Below are positions 9,692 through 19,353 of a stretch of DNA of 64,000 nucleotides, in pieces. The stretch lies in the NCBI RefSeq assembly GCF_900112955.1, contig NZ_FONP01000011.1:1-64000 (forward strand), given 5' to 3'. The notes under the pieces are model-generated. The model was not told the DNA's origin. It searched no databases and worked only from the letters and a program-made list of their open reading frames with translations. Numbering within the stretch: the stretch's first letter is position 1; every line of letters begins with the position of its first letter. Source of the DNA: Peptostreptococcus sp. D1 (GTDB taxonomy: Bacteria; Bacillota; Clostridia; Peptostreptococcales; Peptostreptococcaceae). Both the position numbers and the translations under genes were made by a program.

Positions 9692-10303
9692 ATGAAACTA
9701 ATAAAAAATATAGATTACATACTTGAGAATGATGCTGCTGCAAATTTCGGAAAGATAAGGTTTTTTAATAGATTGAAGGTTTTTATACTGTATCCATCAG
9801 TGCATGCACTGTTGATACATAGTATTACTCATCCGCTTCACAAGCTGGGGCTTGTGTTTATTGCTAGGCTAATATCTCAAATTGGAAGGTTTTTGACAGG
9901 TATAGAGATTCATCCCGGAGCAACAATCGGTCACAGCATAATGATAGATCATGGAATGGGTGTTGTAATTGGTGAGACTGCCGAGGTTGGAAACAGAGTT
10001 GTCATCTTTCATGGCGTAACTTTGGGTGGAACTGGAAATCATACAGGTAAAAGGCATCCTACAGTTGGAGATGATGTGTTTATTGGTGCAGGAACAAAGG
10101 TTTTGGGACCTATTAATATCGGAAACAATGTAAAAATTGGTGCAAATAGCGTAGTGCTAAAAGATATTCCAGATTGCTCTACAGTAGTTGGTATACCAGC
10201 AAAGGTAGTCAGGACAAGAATAGTAGAGGATTCCAAGATTATTAAGCTTAGCGATAAAATGAATATAGCTGAAAATGAAGAACGAATGATGTATTACATT
10301 TAA
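9692..10303 (+). CDS. cysE: Serine O-acetyltransferase
   Basis: It acetylates serine with acetyl-CoA to supply O-acetylserine to cysK. The 203-residue product has the N-terminal helical part followed by left-handed beta-helix hexapeptide repeats, with catalytic residues in [15 protein letters not shown] (D86, H87) and [10 protein letters not shown] (H74). I placed the start at ATG 9692 after AAGAGGTG; an in-frame GTG at 9683 sits inside that ribosome site. The short C-terminal tail ends in YYI, reminiscent of the CysE terminal isoleucine that docks into CysK (family knowledge). Confidence 0.93.
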   Translation: MKLIKNIDYILENDAAANFGKIRFFNRLKVFILYPSVHALLIHSITHPLHKLGLVFIARLISQIGRFLTGIEIHPGATIGHSIMIDHGMGVVIGETAEVGNRVVIFHGVTLGGTGNHTGKRHPTVGDDVFIGAGTKVLGPINIGNNVKIGANSVVLKDIPDCSTVVGIPAKVVRTRIVEDSKIIKLSDKMNIAENEERMMYYI

Positions 10304-10335
10304 GTTGCTCACACAATATTTCTTTATATAAAACA

Positions 10336-10368
10336 AAGAGGACCAATCCATAATGGAGGTCCTTTTTG
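10336..10368 (+). terminator. Terminator of the cysK-cysE operon
   Basis: AGGACC (10339-10344) pairs with GGTCCT (10358-10363), extended by ACAAAG/CTTTGT, and a T-run interrupts the outer arm. It lies 35 bases after the cysE stop. Confidence 0.8.
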
Positions 10369-10418
10369 CTTTGTAAGAAAAAATAGATAATCTTGTTAAT
10401 TTTAATACGTCAAGAAAA

Positions 10419-10456
10419 CGATAATGGCTAGATTATTGTCTCCGTTATCGATTTTT
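10419..10456 (+). terminator. Second hairpin with T-run
   Basis: CGATAATGG (10419-10427) pairs with CCGTTATCG (10442-10450) with one G-T pair, and ATTTTT follows. It lies between cysE and the lipoprotein gene, about 80 bases after the first terminator. It may be a back-up terminator or the end of a small RNA; no small gene is evident. The rest of 10304-10624 carries a TTGACA at 10524-10529 for the next gene. Confidence 0.5.
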
Positions 10457-10624
10457 CATAGCCAAATATGATAACTAAAATGAAAGCACTTAAAATTGAC
10501 ACTATCATGGTGTAGTAAATGTATTGACATATAGATTTTATTATGATAAAGTTCGAATTAATAAAGTGCTTTATTTTAAATTGAAACTTTCTGAAATTAA
10601 GTATTATTGGAGGGGGGGATTTTT

Positions 10625-11677
10625 TTGAAGAACAAATTGCTGGCTATTAGCATAGCTTTATCATGTATATTTTCATTATCTGCTTGCAAGCAAGGTAACG
10701 TGGCGAATAACAATAGTGAAAAAAGCTTGTATGTAATACAGTCAGATCCGTCACAATCAAATTCAAAAATTATTAAATTGGATTCCGATTTGAATGTGAT
10801 TGCCGAGAAAAAAGTAGATGTCAAGTCAATTGCCAAAGGTTTTAAAAATATTGATTCTGATGGAAAGAATATTTATATTACGACTGAATTTATGAATGCT
10901 TATTCTTCGGAGTATTTAAAAAAGATATTGAAATATGACACGACAAAGAACGATATTAGCTACATCAATACGCCACTTACGCTAACGGACACTGTTAGTT
11001 GCGACAAAGATAGTATATACACAACATATAATTGGAGCGGAAAATGTGATTTGTTTAAAATAGGCATGGATGGAAAAATAGAGGCAGCTTTTACCTTTGA
11101 TGAGTCCGGTTTTTCTCCATATACAAAAGTAATTGGTAATAAGCTATATGCTTCATATTCTAAAATATTAGGTAAAAGTGATCGTAGTGCAATATACTGT
11201 TTTGATAAAGATACATTAAAAAAAGAGTATTCATATTATATGGATGAGAGAGATTTTATGAGTGCGAACTCAATAATAAAAAAAGGTAATCGCATCTTTT
11301 TGGTTGGGGGATTAAATAACTCACAAAAAGAAAACGGTGTGATGCAAGTATATGATGAAGTAAAAAAAGAATACAAATCATATAAGATGGATTATAAAGC
11401 TAATAGTGCATTTTTAGTTGGCGATGACATATATATTTTCACGACTGAAACGAACGATGTTTCTTTTAATAAGGGAATAGTGTATAAATTTGATACAAAA
11501 AACGATAAGCTTCAAATGATAAAGACACTAGATAAATCTTTTTATTCAGTCGAAAGGATAGGCGATAGATATGTTTTGGTATTAAGAAATAAACTGTATC
11601 TGTTAGATGATAGCTTTAAAATAATTAAGGAAATTGATTTAAAAAATGATTATAATTTGGAAATAATTGCCGTATAA
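10625..11677 (+). CDS. Lipoprotein of unknown function, probable beta-propeller
   Basis: The product has 350 residues with a lipobox LSAC (Cys 21), so it is predicted to be lipid-anchored outside the cytoplasmic membrane. Repeated short strands of the type YVIQSDP, IYCFDKDT, MQVYDEV, IYIFTTE and VYKFDTK suggest a WD/YVTN-like propeller, but I recognise no named family. The start is TTG 10625, 6 bases after a strong GGAGGGGGGG. A terminator follows at 11701, so it seems monocistronic. The ligand is unknown. Confidence 0.7.
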   Translation: MKNKLLAISIALSCIFSLSACKQGNVANNNSEKSLYVIQSDPSQSNSKIIKLDSDLNVIAEKKVDVKSIAKGFKNIDSDGKNIYITTEFMNAYSSEYLKKILKYDTTKNDISYINTPLTLTDTVSCDKDSIYTTYNWSGKCDLFKIGMDGKIEAAFTFDESGFSPYTKVIGNKLYASYSKILGKSDRSAIYCFDKDTLKKEYSYYMDERDFMSANSIIKKGNRIFLVGGLNNSQKENGVMQVYDEVKKEYKSYKMDYKANSAFLVGDDIYIFTTETNDVSFNKGIVYKFDTKNDKLQMIKTLDKSFYSVERIGDRYVLVLRNKLYLLDDSFKIIKEIDLKNDYNLEIIAV

Positions 11678-11700
11678 TTGAAATGTATTCTTAATTTTAT

Positions 11701-11733
11701 AGCTCCAGTCGAATTTTGCTGGGGCTGTTTTTG
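11701..11733 (+). terminator. Intrinsic terminator after the lipoprotein gene
   Basis: AGCTCCAG (11701-11708) pairs with CTGGGGCT (11719-11726), with a T-run at 11728-11732. Confidence 0.85.
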
Positions 11734-11899
11734 CCGTTTGTGACACTTTTTGTACCATTCATAACATATTAATGATTTACTCTAAAAAATATAGTATAAT
11801 ATTTATATCAAAACTTTTTAAAATTAATTTTATTGGGGGCATTTTTTGTTTTAGGATTCTGACAATATAGTGAGGATCTTGTTAGTGGGGGTTACGAAT

Positions 11900-14575
11900 A
11901 TGTTTATAGGAAAAGATAGAGGGCTTTTTAGACGATTTCAAAAAGAGATATTAAATAAAAATAATCCATTTACGATATACACGTATATTTTTGTATTAAT
12001 GGCTTTTATAATTTTAGTGATGCTAAAGTTCAATGGATTGAGCTTAATCTATAAGGGGGATGCACTATCTCAGCATTTTCCGAGTCAGTTTTATCTAATA
12101 AAGACGATAAATGACTTTTTCTTTGATTTTGCCAGAAATTTAGAATCATTTAATTTCAAGTTGGGATTTGGTAGTGATTCTCTTTTCACATATTATCATT
12201 ATGGACTATTTGATCCCTTGAATATTTTACTGATTCCGTTAAAAAATATGGATCCAGTAGCTGTATATTCAATCAGGATAATCTTTAGGCTATATGCTTC
12301 AGGTGTCTGTTTTATAATTATGTGTAGATATTTTTTGCGTATAAGACATGAGGATAGGTCAATTGCTTCTATTTCTCTAGGTGCGATTATTTACGTTTTT
12401 TCAAATTATCCTTTATCAAGTGGAGTGACTCATCCATACTTTGGATATAGTACCATATTGCTACCGTTGATGATAATAGGAGCTTCAAAGCTGATACGTG
12501 AGAATAGCAAAAAGATGTTCGTTATAACAAGCTTTTTGTCTATAGTAGTCAATTTTTATTTTGCATATATTATTGCGTTTCAGGTATTAATATACTCTAT
12601 TGTGTATATAGCTAAGGTTACAAAGGGCAAAAATAAAAGATTTATAATTGGATTTAGATTATTTTTTAGAGGCATATACAGCTATCTTATTGCAGTGCTG
12701 TTATCGGCTTGCGTGATATTTCCTATGATATACGGAATAGTAAACAGTATTAGAAATAATTCGATTCGCATAGACCTGCCAATAATCACTCAAAGGCATA
12801 TAGTTTTGAGGTATTTTTTTGATTTTTTTAAAACTCCAAGAGCAGGTGACGCTGTTACTGCGGGAATTGCTATTATTACTTTGTTTACGATTTCTTTATT
12901 ATTTTGCAGTAAGGGAAGAACAAAGCTAAAGCTTTTGTGTGCAATTGTAGCTATGGCAGTTTTCGTTCCAAAATTTCAAAGTGCAATGACCGGTTTTTCA
13001 TATGCCAATTACAGGTGGACCTTTGCTGTTGCATTATTGGTTTCTTACATATTTGTTGAAATGTTTGATGAGCTGACGAGATTGAATAATAAAGAAAATA
13101 AAAAGACGCTGTATGTCTGTTATGTATATATGTTTTTGTATATAATATATGCCATTTATTTGTTTTTCAAAAAGAGCTATCCAGAGTCGCTTGCTTTGGC
13201 GATGCTGGATGTAAGTGGTTTAATAGTTTTTCTATCGTATACATATGTACTAATATATAAAAACAATGATAAAAAAAGAAGGTATTTGATCGCCATAACA
13301 GTTGTGACAATATGTATGTCTATGTGTGTATATGTTGAAAAAGCTTCAATCGCAGGGGTATTGGCAAAAACGAAATCCGTTAGAAATATGATAACAAGCA
13401 GGGAACTGATAGAGCTATCAAAAGTGAGTGGTAGTATTTTTGAGAGAGTAGATAACAGTGATTCAAGAAGCATGAATTTTTCTGATATTTATGGCTATGG
13501 TAGCTCGTCAATCTATTATAGTATTGAGAATAAAAATTTGTCGATGTTTAACTTGATTATGAAAAATTCAAAGGCAGCTCCGGTAACTCTTATGAACAAT
13601 ATGGATTCAAGAGTGGCGCTAGATAATCTGATGTCAGTCAAATTCTATGTTGGAAGGAAAAAGATTCCTTATGGATACGAGCAAACCTATATGAAGGATG
13701 TGTATGTGAATAGCAATTATATACCATTCGGATTTACATATGATAGCTTTGTTGATTATAATCAGGTTAGAGATTATTCTAGTCTTGATTTGCAGGAGCT
13801 GATGTTGAGAAGCTGTGTTGTTGAAGATGTGGATAAAAATATCAAAAATAAAATAAAAAATGGCAATATTGCTAAGAATGTTGAAAAAATAGAAGATAAT
13901 TTATCTGTAAAGCTAAGCTTATCAGGAAAGATAAAAACAAGTAAAAAAATAAACCTTGTGGCTGATTTGATGGCAAATAAAAATGGTGAACTGTACTTAC
14001 ATTTGCCTAGTCAGGATAGCTTCAAAAATATGGATAAGCTAGAGGCAAGGGTAAATGGAGAATCCAATAGGACAAATTTTACAAAAAAGAATACTAGATG
14101 GTACTCGGGAGAAACGGATTCGTTAATTAATTTGGGCTATCTGAAAAAAGGAGCTCATAAGGTCGAAATAAGTATTCCGAGTGGAGTTGAATTTGATACG
14201 AAAGATATATCTTTTGAAATTAGAGATGTAAAATATGTTGAAGAAGCATCTAAAGCTTTATCGAAGGAATATTTGAAAAAAATTTCAACAAATTCACGTG
14301 GGTTTGAAGGTGAAATAGATGTGTCAAAGGATAAATTGATGTTTGTTTCCATACCTTATGGCGATTCTTGGAGAGCATTTGTGGATGGAAGAGAAGCTGA
14401 GATAAAGAAAGCGAATATTGGATTTATGGCGATTCATCTTGGAAAAGGAAGGCATAGAGTGAGATTTGTTTATGACAGACCTTATCAAAAAATTGGATTG
14501 ATAGTTTCGATGGGTACATTGCTTTTATTAGGTATTTTCAAGCTGTACAGCCTAATAAGTAAGAAATCTGTGTAG
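11900..14575 (+). CDS. YfhO-like large membrane protein
   Basis: The product has about 891 residues. The first half is polytopic, with around a dozen hydrophobic segments. The second half (about 500-870) is a large extracytoplasmic region, and one last membrane segment (about residues 867-885) precedes the C-terminus. The early motif YKGDALSQHFPSQFYLIK and the GFGSDSLFTYYHYGLFDPL loop are typical of YfhO (PF09586), a GT-C-fold group implicated in cell-surface glycosylation. I preferred ATG 11900 behind GTGGGGG; an upstream GTG at 11870 is possible. TATAAT at 11795-11800 may be its -10. The sugar donor and acceptor are unknown. Confidence 0.8.
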   Translation: MFIGKDRGLFRRFQKEILNKNNPFTIYTYIFVLMAFIILVMLKFNGLSLIYKGDALSQHFPSQFYLIKTINDFFFDFARNLESFNFKLGFGSDSLFTYYHYGLFDPLNILLIPLKNMDPVAVYSIRIIFRLYASGVCFIIMCRYFLRIRHEDRSIASISLGAIIYVFSNYPLSSGVTHPYFGYSTILLPLMIIGASKLIRENSKKMFVITSFLSIVVNFYFAYIIAFQVLIYSIVYIAKVTKGKNKRFIIGFRLFFRGIYSYLIAVLLSACVIFPMIYGIVNSIRNNSIRIDLPIITQRHIVLRYFFDFFKTPRAGDAVTAGIAIITLFTISLLFCSKGRTKLKLLCAIVAMAVFVPKFQSAMTGFSYANYRWTFAVALLVSYIFVEMFDELTRLNNKENKKTLYVCYVYMFLYIIYAIYLFFKKSYPESLALAMLDVSGLIVFLSYTYVLIYKNNDKKRRYLIAITVVTICMSMCVYVEKASIAGVLAKTKSVRNMITSRELIELSKVSGSIFERVDNSDSRSMNFSDIYGYGSSSIYYSIENKNLSMFNLIMKNSKAAPVTLMNNMDSRVALDNLMSVKFYVGRKKIPYGYEQTYMKDVYVNSNYIPFGFTYDSFVDYNQVRDYSSLDLQELMLRSCVVEDVDKNIKNKIKNGNIAKNVEKIEDNLSVKLSLSGKIKTSKKINLVADLMANKNGELYLHLPSQDSFKNMDKLEARVNGESNRTNFTKKNTRWYSGETDSLINLGYLKKGAHKVEISIPSGVEFDTKDISFEIRDVKYVEEASKALSKEYLKKISTNSRGFEGEIDVSKDKLMFVSIPYGDSWRAFVDGREAEIKKANIGFMAIHLGKGRHRVRFVYDRPYQKIGLIVSMGTLLLLGIFKLYSLISKKSV

Positions 14576-14663
14576 AATATCAGCACATAGCAACAAAAAA
14601 TATACCATAATGTTTGCTTTTGGTGTATAATGTAGAGAAATATTATAGACAGGAGTGATTCAA

Positions 14664-15227
14664 ATGGGAAAAATACCTTCATATAGTGAAGCATTGGAGA
14701 TATTAAAGAAGTATAACAAGGAGGCTTTTCATATTCAGCATGGTGAAACTGTTGGGTATGTAATGAGGTATTTTGCGAAGAAATACGATCCAGACAATGT
14801 AGATTTTTGGCAAATCGTGGGATTATTACATGATTTGGATTTTGAAATGTATCCATCAGAGCATTGTGTAAAGCAGGTTGAATTGATGGAAGCTGAGGGG
14901 CTGGATGAAAGTATAATATACTCGACAACTAGTCATGGTTACGGATTGACTGGTACGGAGTCAAAGCCGGAAAAACAAATGGAAAAAATTCTATTTGCAG
15001 CTGATGAATTGACAGGTATAGTTGGAGCAGCAGCTCTTATGAGACCTTCGAAGAGTACTCTGGACATGGAGCTAAAATCTTTGAAAAAGAAATTTAAGGA
15101 TAAAAAATTTGCTGCTGGATGTTCAAGAGATGTAATTAAGCATGGTGCAGAAAATCTAGGCTGGGAATTGGATGAGCTGTTAAATGAAACTCTTGAAGCT
15201 ATGAAGGAAATGGAAAGAGGACAATAA
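14664..15227 (+). CDS. HD-domain phosphohydrolase-like protein
   Basis: The product has 187 residues with an HD domain: H26 (QHGE), the H56-D57 pair in GLLHDLDF, and a later D in AADELTG. This metal-binding set is typical of HD/HDIG hydrolases acting on nucleotides or phosphomonoesters. ATG 14664 follows AGGAG. It is preceded by a TATAAT-like box near 14626. Downstream comes only IS debris, so it is probably a single gene. The substrate is unknown. A second, different HD protein lies at 40567-41130. Confidence 0.75.
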   Translation: MGKIPSYSEALEILKKYNKEAFHIQHGETVGYVMRYFAKKYDPDNVDFWQIVGLLHDLDFEMYPSEHCVKQVELMEAEGLDESIIYSTTSHGYGLTGTESKPEKQMEKILFAADELTGIVGAAALMRPSKSTLDMELKSLKKKFKDKKFAAGCSRDVIKHGAENLGWELDELLNETLEAMKEMERGQ

Positions 15228-15238
15228 AAATAATCTTG

Positions 15239-15521
15239 GGGCTGACTTATAAGAGTCCCAAATAAAAGGCATACCCACATTATCAATGTAATAAAGTAGG
15301 GTATGCCTTTTGTTTGTGCTTTCTTTATGAGTTTTGTAAGTAGAATTCGATCTATTGAGTGCCATGTTTATTATATTATGTGCTATTGCAAGTAATCCAA
15401 ATTCAACTTTTACTTTTTTATTGCCTCTCAAATGAAATTTTGTGAATGACAAATTAGATTTATTTGCATCTGCTTCTATATTTGTTCCGTCAGCATAATA
15501 TATATCAGTACCTTCAAGTTA
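15239..15521 (-). mobile_element. IS1182-family remnant with internally deleted transposase
   Basis: On the minus strand, from 15521 downwards, one frame reads LEGTDIYYADGTNIEADANK and then jumps to RGNKKVKVEFGLLAIAHN. Both are recognisable IS1182-type transposase pieces, but they are normally far apart, so the middle has been deleted. The element end lies at about 15239-15340, with a GGGCTGAC...GAGTCCC terminal stem and a GGCATACCC...GGGTATGCC hairpin. Very similar end sequence recurs at 16301-16411. Confidence 0.7.
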
Positions 15522-15664
15522 TTTATTAACTATATATTGCTAGTGTTTCAAATACATGAAAAAACAACATTAAAATAAACTTATTATATTTTTTTTGTTT
15601 TTGTCATGATATAATTAAAATAGATAGAAAAGATTTGAAATGTATTTTAAAAGGAGGTATTTAA

Positions 15665-16288
15665 ATGTATAAGAAATTGTTAATGGGTGTCATATGTTTT
15701 AGTTTTTTAGCAAGTGTTTTTTTTAATCCATATATTTCATTTTCAGATGGAGTTTTGCTAGAAAACGTAGATTTACAAACACAAAAAACTGAATTTTCGG
15801 AAAATGTTTTTAACGACCTCAGATCTAAAAGAGATAAATTGTTAGAAGAAAATTTATCTCTCCATAATATAGATGCTGAAATAAGAGATAATTTAAAATA
15901 TTATACCTTTAATGACGAAAAAGGTCTAATTAAATACATTGATAATAAATTTCCTAATATATCTGAAATTAAAAAATTAGAAATGCAGAATAAAGTATTG
16001 AATTATCTTAACAAAAATAATACCACTGTTGATTCTGAGCCACTTTTTATTGAGTGTATTTTTAAAGAAACTGAACTAAGTGTTTTTTAATGAATGAGAA
16101 ATCTGATGATGATTTATCAAAAAAAAGATAATCTTATCGAATTAGTAAAAAAAGAAGAAAAGGTATTTCAAAATTCAAATTTTGAAAATAGAGAAGAGCT
16201 TGCATCGTATATTAGTGCTCTGATTAATACTAATCTAACTAAAGAAGAAATACGATATTTAAATGAATCCCTTGCTTCTATTTTTTAA
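15665..16288 (+). pseudogene. Broken gene for an exported protein of unknown function
   Basis: The 5' part (15665-16090) starts after AAAAGGAGG and encodes a signal peptide (about residues 1-27) and a charged domain. It stops at TAA TGA (16088-16093) just after a run of six T. In another frame, the bases after the T-run read NEKSDDDLSKK and reach a run of eight A near 16119-16126. Beyond that, the original frame resumes with a charged helical tail ending at 16288. Two homopolymer frameshifts in one gene explain the split, so I treat it as one disrupted gene. It is wedged between two IS1182-type ends. I recognise no family. Confidence 0.55.
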
Positions 16289-16300
16289 TTAAAATTATAG

Positions 16301-16411
16301 GGCTGACTAATAAGAGCCCCAAATAAAATGCATACCCACATTCTCCACGTGTAAGAAAATGAATGTAGGGTATGCATTTTTGTTTGTGCTTTCTTTATGA
16401 GTTTTGTAAAA
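16301..16411. mobile_element. Solo IS1182-type terminal fragment
   Basis: This segment repeats the end of the element at 15239-15345 with few differences: GGGCTGAC(T)TATAAGAG, the GCATACCCACATT...AGGGTATGC hairpin, and TTTGTTTGTGCTTTCTTTATGAGTTTTGTAA. No transposase sequence is attached. The GCATACCC hairpin followed by ATTTTTG may also act as a terminator. The following bases to 16751 hold no gene, only an extended -10 (TGATATAAT, 16658-16666) before the methyltransferase gene. Confidence 0.65.
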
Positions 16412-16751
16412 AGAATTATTTTAAGCATATTCTATTCCTTCAAAATAAAATATTTATTATTCTCTATTTAATTTAAAAAAGTTTTTTGAAAAAATATCCA
16501 ATATTATTTTAATATGACAAGTAATGAAAATCAATATACTTTGTAGAATTTTCAATAATTATAAAAAATCTATGGGATGTATTAAAAGAAAAGATGTATT
16601 TGAAATCTTATTTTTAGCGAAATATATCACTTTTTTAATCATGAATCGTGATTATATGATATAATTATTTTTAATTTGTATAAGGTAAATAAGTGTATGC
16701 TTTAAAGCAAATACAATACAGAATAGATTGTTAAAGAGAAAGGAATAAATA

Positions 16752-17621
16752 ATGATACTATTATCGGATAAATGGAAAGATTATGAGCTGATAGATATGG
16801 GAAATGGTGAAAAATTGGAAAAATGGGGAGATGTTGTTTTGAGAAGACCTGATCCACAGGTTATATGGCCCATAAATAAGGAATGGCCTCTATGGAAAAA
16901 TCCTCATGGACATTATCACAGAAGCAATAGAGGTGGAGGAAGCTGGGAAGTAAAGAAAAAATACCCTGAGCAATGGAATATAAATTACGGTCCATTGAAG
17001 TTTAAAATAAAGCCTACCGGATTCAAGCATACTGGTTTATTTCCTGAGCAAGCGGCGAACTGGGATTGGATGATAGATAAGATTAAATCATCAAAGAGAC
17101 CTATTAAGGTTCTCAATTTATTCGCATATACAGGAGGGGCATCAGTGGCTTGTGCCTATGCGGGTGCAGAGGTTTGCCATGTAGATGCTGCAAAGGGTAT
17201 GGTAAATTGGGCAAAAGAGAATATTGAGCTTTCAGGACTAAGGGATAGAACAGTAAGATTTATTGTAGACGATGTTTTCAAATTTGTCGAAAGAGAGGTC
17301 AGAAGAGGAAATAAATACGATGCTATTATTATGGACCCACCTTCATATGGAAGAGGACCAAAGGGAGAGGTATGGAAAATAGAGGATAAGCTGTATGAGT
17401 TTCTTGAGCTTTGTTTGAAGGTGCTGTCTGATAAGCCTCTTTTTGTATTAATCAACTCATATACAACAGGATTTTCTCCAATAGTGCTTGAGAATATTTT
17501 GCAGACTACTGTTAGAAGGCAGGTTAAATCTGGTAAGGTTTATGCTGGAGAAATTGGTATTCCAGCGTCAAGAACAGGAATGATTCTTCCTTGTGGAATA
17601 TTCGGACGTTGGGAAGCATAA
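16752..17621 (+). CDS. Class I SAM-dependent methyltransferase, RlmI/RlmK-like
   Basis: The 289-residue product is predicted to methylate RNA. The SAM-binding motif LNLFAYTGGASVACAYAGAE and the acidic strand CHVDAAKGMVNWAKEN are clear. IIMDPPSYGRGPKGEVWKIE is the NPPF-like catalytic motif seen in 23S rRNA cytosine methyltransferases of the RlmI/RlmK group (PF10672). It lacks the PUA domain of RlmI. It overlaps or adjoins the RluA-like gene, 14 bases away, which fits an rRNA-modification pair. The exact target base is not predictable here. Confidence 0.8.
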   Translation: MILLSDKWKDYELIDMGNGEKLEKWGDVVLRRPDPQVIWPINKEWPLWKNPHGHYHRSNRGGGSWEVKKKYPEQWNINYGPLKFKIKPTGFKHTGLFPEQAANWDWMIDKIKSSKRPIKVLNLFAYTGGASVACAYAGAEVCHVDAAKGMVNWAKENIELSGLRDRTVRFIVDDVFKFVEREVRRGNKYDAIIMDPPSYGRGPKGEVWKIEDKLYEFLELCLKVLSDKPLFVLINSYTTGFSPIVLENILQTTVRRQVKSGKVYAGEIGIPASRTGMILPCGIFGRWEA

Positions 17622-17635
17622 TACGGAGGCGATCG

Positions 17636-18322
17636 ATGTCAAGGATAAAGCTAAACGTGATTTATGAGGATAATCATCTTTTGTTGGTTGAAAAGGTGAG
17701 AAATATATTGTCACAGGCTGATAACACTGAAGATTTGGATATGATCAATATCTGTAAGGATTACATAAAAGAAAAATATAATAAGCCGGGAAATGTATAT
17801 TTAGGCTTGGTTCATAGGCTGGATAGACCAGTGGGTGGAGTGATGGTTTTTGCAAAAACCTCAAAGGCTGCCTCTAGGCTATCGGATCAAATAAGACGTG
17901 GATTAATGAATAAGACATATAGGGCAGTAGTCGTTGGGAATGTAGAAAAAGAAGGATATTACGAGGATTATCTTCAAAAAAATAAAAAGACAAATATTGT
18001 AAGGGTGGTAGACAAAAATACGAAAGATGCAAAGCTAGCAAAATTGTCATTTAAAAAAATTTCCAGCTGTAAAAATAATGAAAAAGAGGTCTATTCACTT
18101 GTTGAAATTGATTTACTGACTGGTAGGCCTCATCAAATAAGGGTGCAGTTTTCTAGTAGAGGAATTCCTTTGTATGGCGATCAGAGATACTCAAAATACT
18201 CATCGGTGGGTCAGCAGATAGCTCTGTGGTCTACAAGGCTAGAGCTTATTCATCCTACTACAAAGGAGAAGATGATTTTTGAGTTGTTGCCTCCAAATGA
18301 ATATCCGTGGAATATTTTCTAG
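17636..18322 (+). CDS. RluA-family RNA pseudouridine synthase
   Basis: The 228-residue product has the RluA catalytic motif GLVHRLDRPVGGVMVFAKTS, in which the Asp of HRLDR is the nucleophile, and LLTGRPHQIRVQFSSRGIPL near the C-terminus. There is no S4 domain, so it resembles the short RluA/YhcT-like or TruC forms. ATG 17636 follows GGAGG. It lies just after the methyltransferase, with which it is probably cotranscribed. The target site cannot be assigned. Confidence 0.85.
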   Translation: MSRIKLNVIYEDNHLLLVEKVRNILSQADNTEDLDMINICKDYIKEKYNKPGNVYLGLVHRLDRPVGGVMVFAKTSKAASRLSDQIRRGLMNKTYRAVVVGNVEKEGYYEDYLQKNKKTNIVRVVDKNTKDAKLAKLSFKKISSCKNNEKEVYSLVEIDLLTGRPHQIRVQFSSRGIPLYGDQRYSKYSSVGQQIALWSTRLELIHPTTKEKMIFELLPPNEYPWNIF

Positions 18323-18370
18323 TAGATATAGATAGATTAAATATAGTTTGGGCTAAATTCAAGCTGGAGT

Positions 18371-18450
18371 AGATTTAAATAAGAGCAAATTTAAATTAGA
18401 ACGGATTTAAATTAGAACAGATTTAGATTAGAGTATATTTGAACTGGATT
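18371..18450. repeat. Short imperfect tandem repeat, unit 16-17 bp
   Basis: Four to five diverged copies of a unit like AGATTTAAATTAGAACG run head to tail between the RluA-like gene and the UPF0489 gene. No start codon, stem-loop or T-run is associated with them. Confidence 0.55.
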
Positions 18451-18497
18451 AAACACGAATTGGAATAAAGTTTTGTTTTTTATGGGGAGGGTAGATT

Positions 18498-19223
18498 ATG
18501 AGCTATGGTGGGTTTTATTTAAGTGATCCGATTGGAAATAATGAGTTTTCATTTAACGAGAGAGAAAACAGAAAAATATATGTGCCAAGCTTGATAAAAA
18601 AAGAGATTCATATTGATAATTTCAACTTAGATTTTGTCAAGTTTGGTAAGGCTCCGAGCTTTATTGAGATTGAAGATGGCGTAGAGCGTGTTTGTTATGG
18701 TCTTGAGCATATGTACGAAATTGATCTTATTATCGATGCAGAGAAAAAGAAGAAAATATTTTTGTTTGATAATCACAATCATGCATTTTACTTTTGGTGT
18801 AGATCAATAATCAGTGGGCATTTAAAAAGGGGGAGGTCATTACTACATGTTGATCAGCATAAGGATACGAGGCTTCCACCTAATTTTGATGTAGACATCA
18901 GAGATATTGACGCTGTGGTAAATTATACAAATAGAGTGTTAAATGTTGGTAATTTTATTAAGCCAGCTATGAATTTTGGTATATTTTCGGAGCTTGTAAT
19001 AGTAGATTCGGAATACGGTATGTGTTTGGATATGCCTTCTGATTATATACTTGATTTAGATTTGGATTTTTTTTCGAAGGACATGGACTATATAGATCTG
19101 GATTTTCGAATGAGCAGGGTAAAAGACTATATACAAGGTACGGATTTGATTACAGTAGCTACAAGCCCATATTTTATTGAACAGGAAAGAGCAATTGATA
19201 TGCTTGAACGATTGCTAAAATAA
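18498..19223 (+). CDS. UPF0489 family protein (arginase-like fold)
   Basis: The product has 241 residues. The motifs FDNHNHAFYFW, LLHVDQHKDTR and YILDLDLDFFSKD are acid/histidine pairs laid out as in the UPF0489 family (PF12640). In their arrangement they recall the metal-binding signature of arginase/deacetylase-fold enzymes. The enzymatic reaction is unknown. The start is ATG 18498 after GGGGAGGG. It is flanked by its own intergenic regions, so it is probably a single gene. Confidence 0.75.
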   Translation: MSYGGFYLSDPIGNNEFSFNERENRKIYVPSLIKKEIHIDNFNLDFVKFGKAPSFIEIEDGVERVCYGLEHMYEIDLIIDAEKKKKIFLFDNHNHAFYFWCRSIISGHLKRGRSLLHVDQHKDTRLPPNFDVDIRDIDAVVNYTNRVLNVGNFIKPAMNFGIFSELVIVDSEYGMCLDMPSDYILDLDLDFFSKDMDYIDLDFRMSRVKDYIQGTDLITVATSPYFIEQERAIDMLERLLK

Positions 19224-19353
19224 TGTGGAAATTGGCTATTATTTGTGATAAAATAGTGTAGCTAGAATTATTAGATATGGAAAAATGGTTAAAATGAATT
19301 TTTAATTTTTAGTTTTAAAATTAACATTATATTGATAAAGAGAGGTAAAATTT

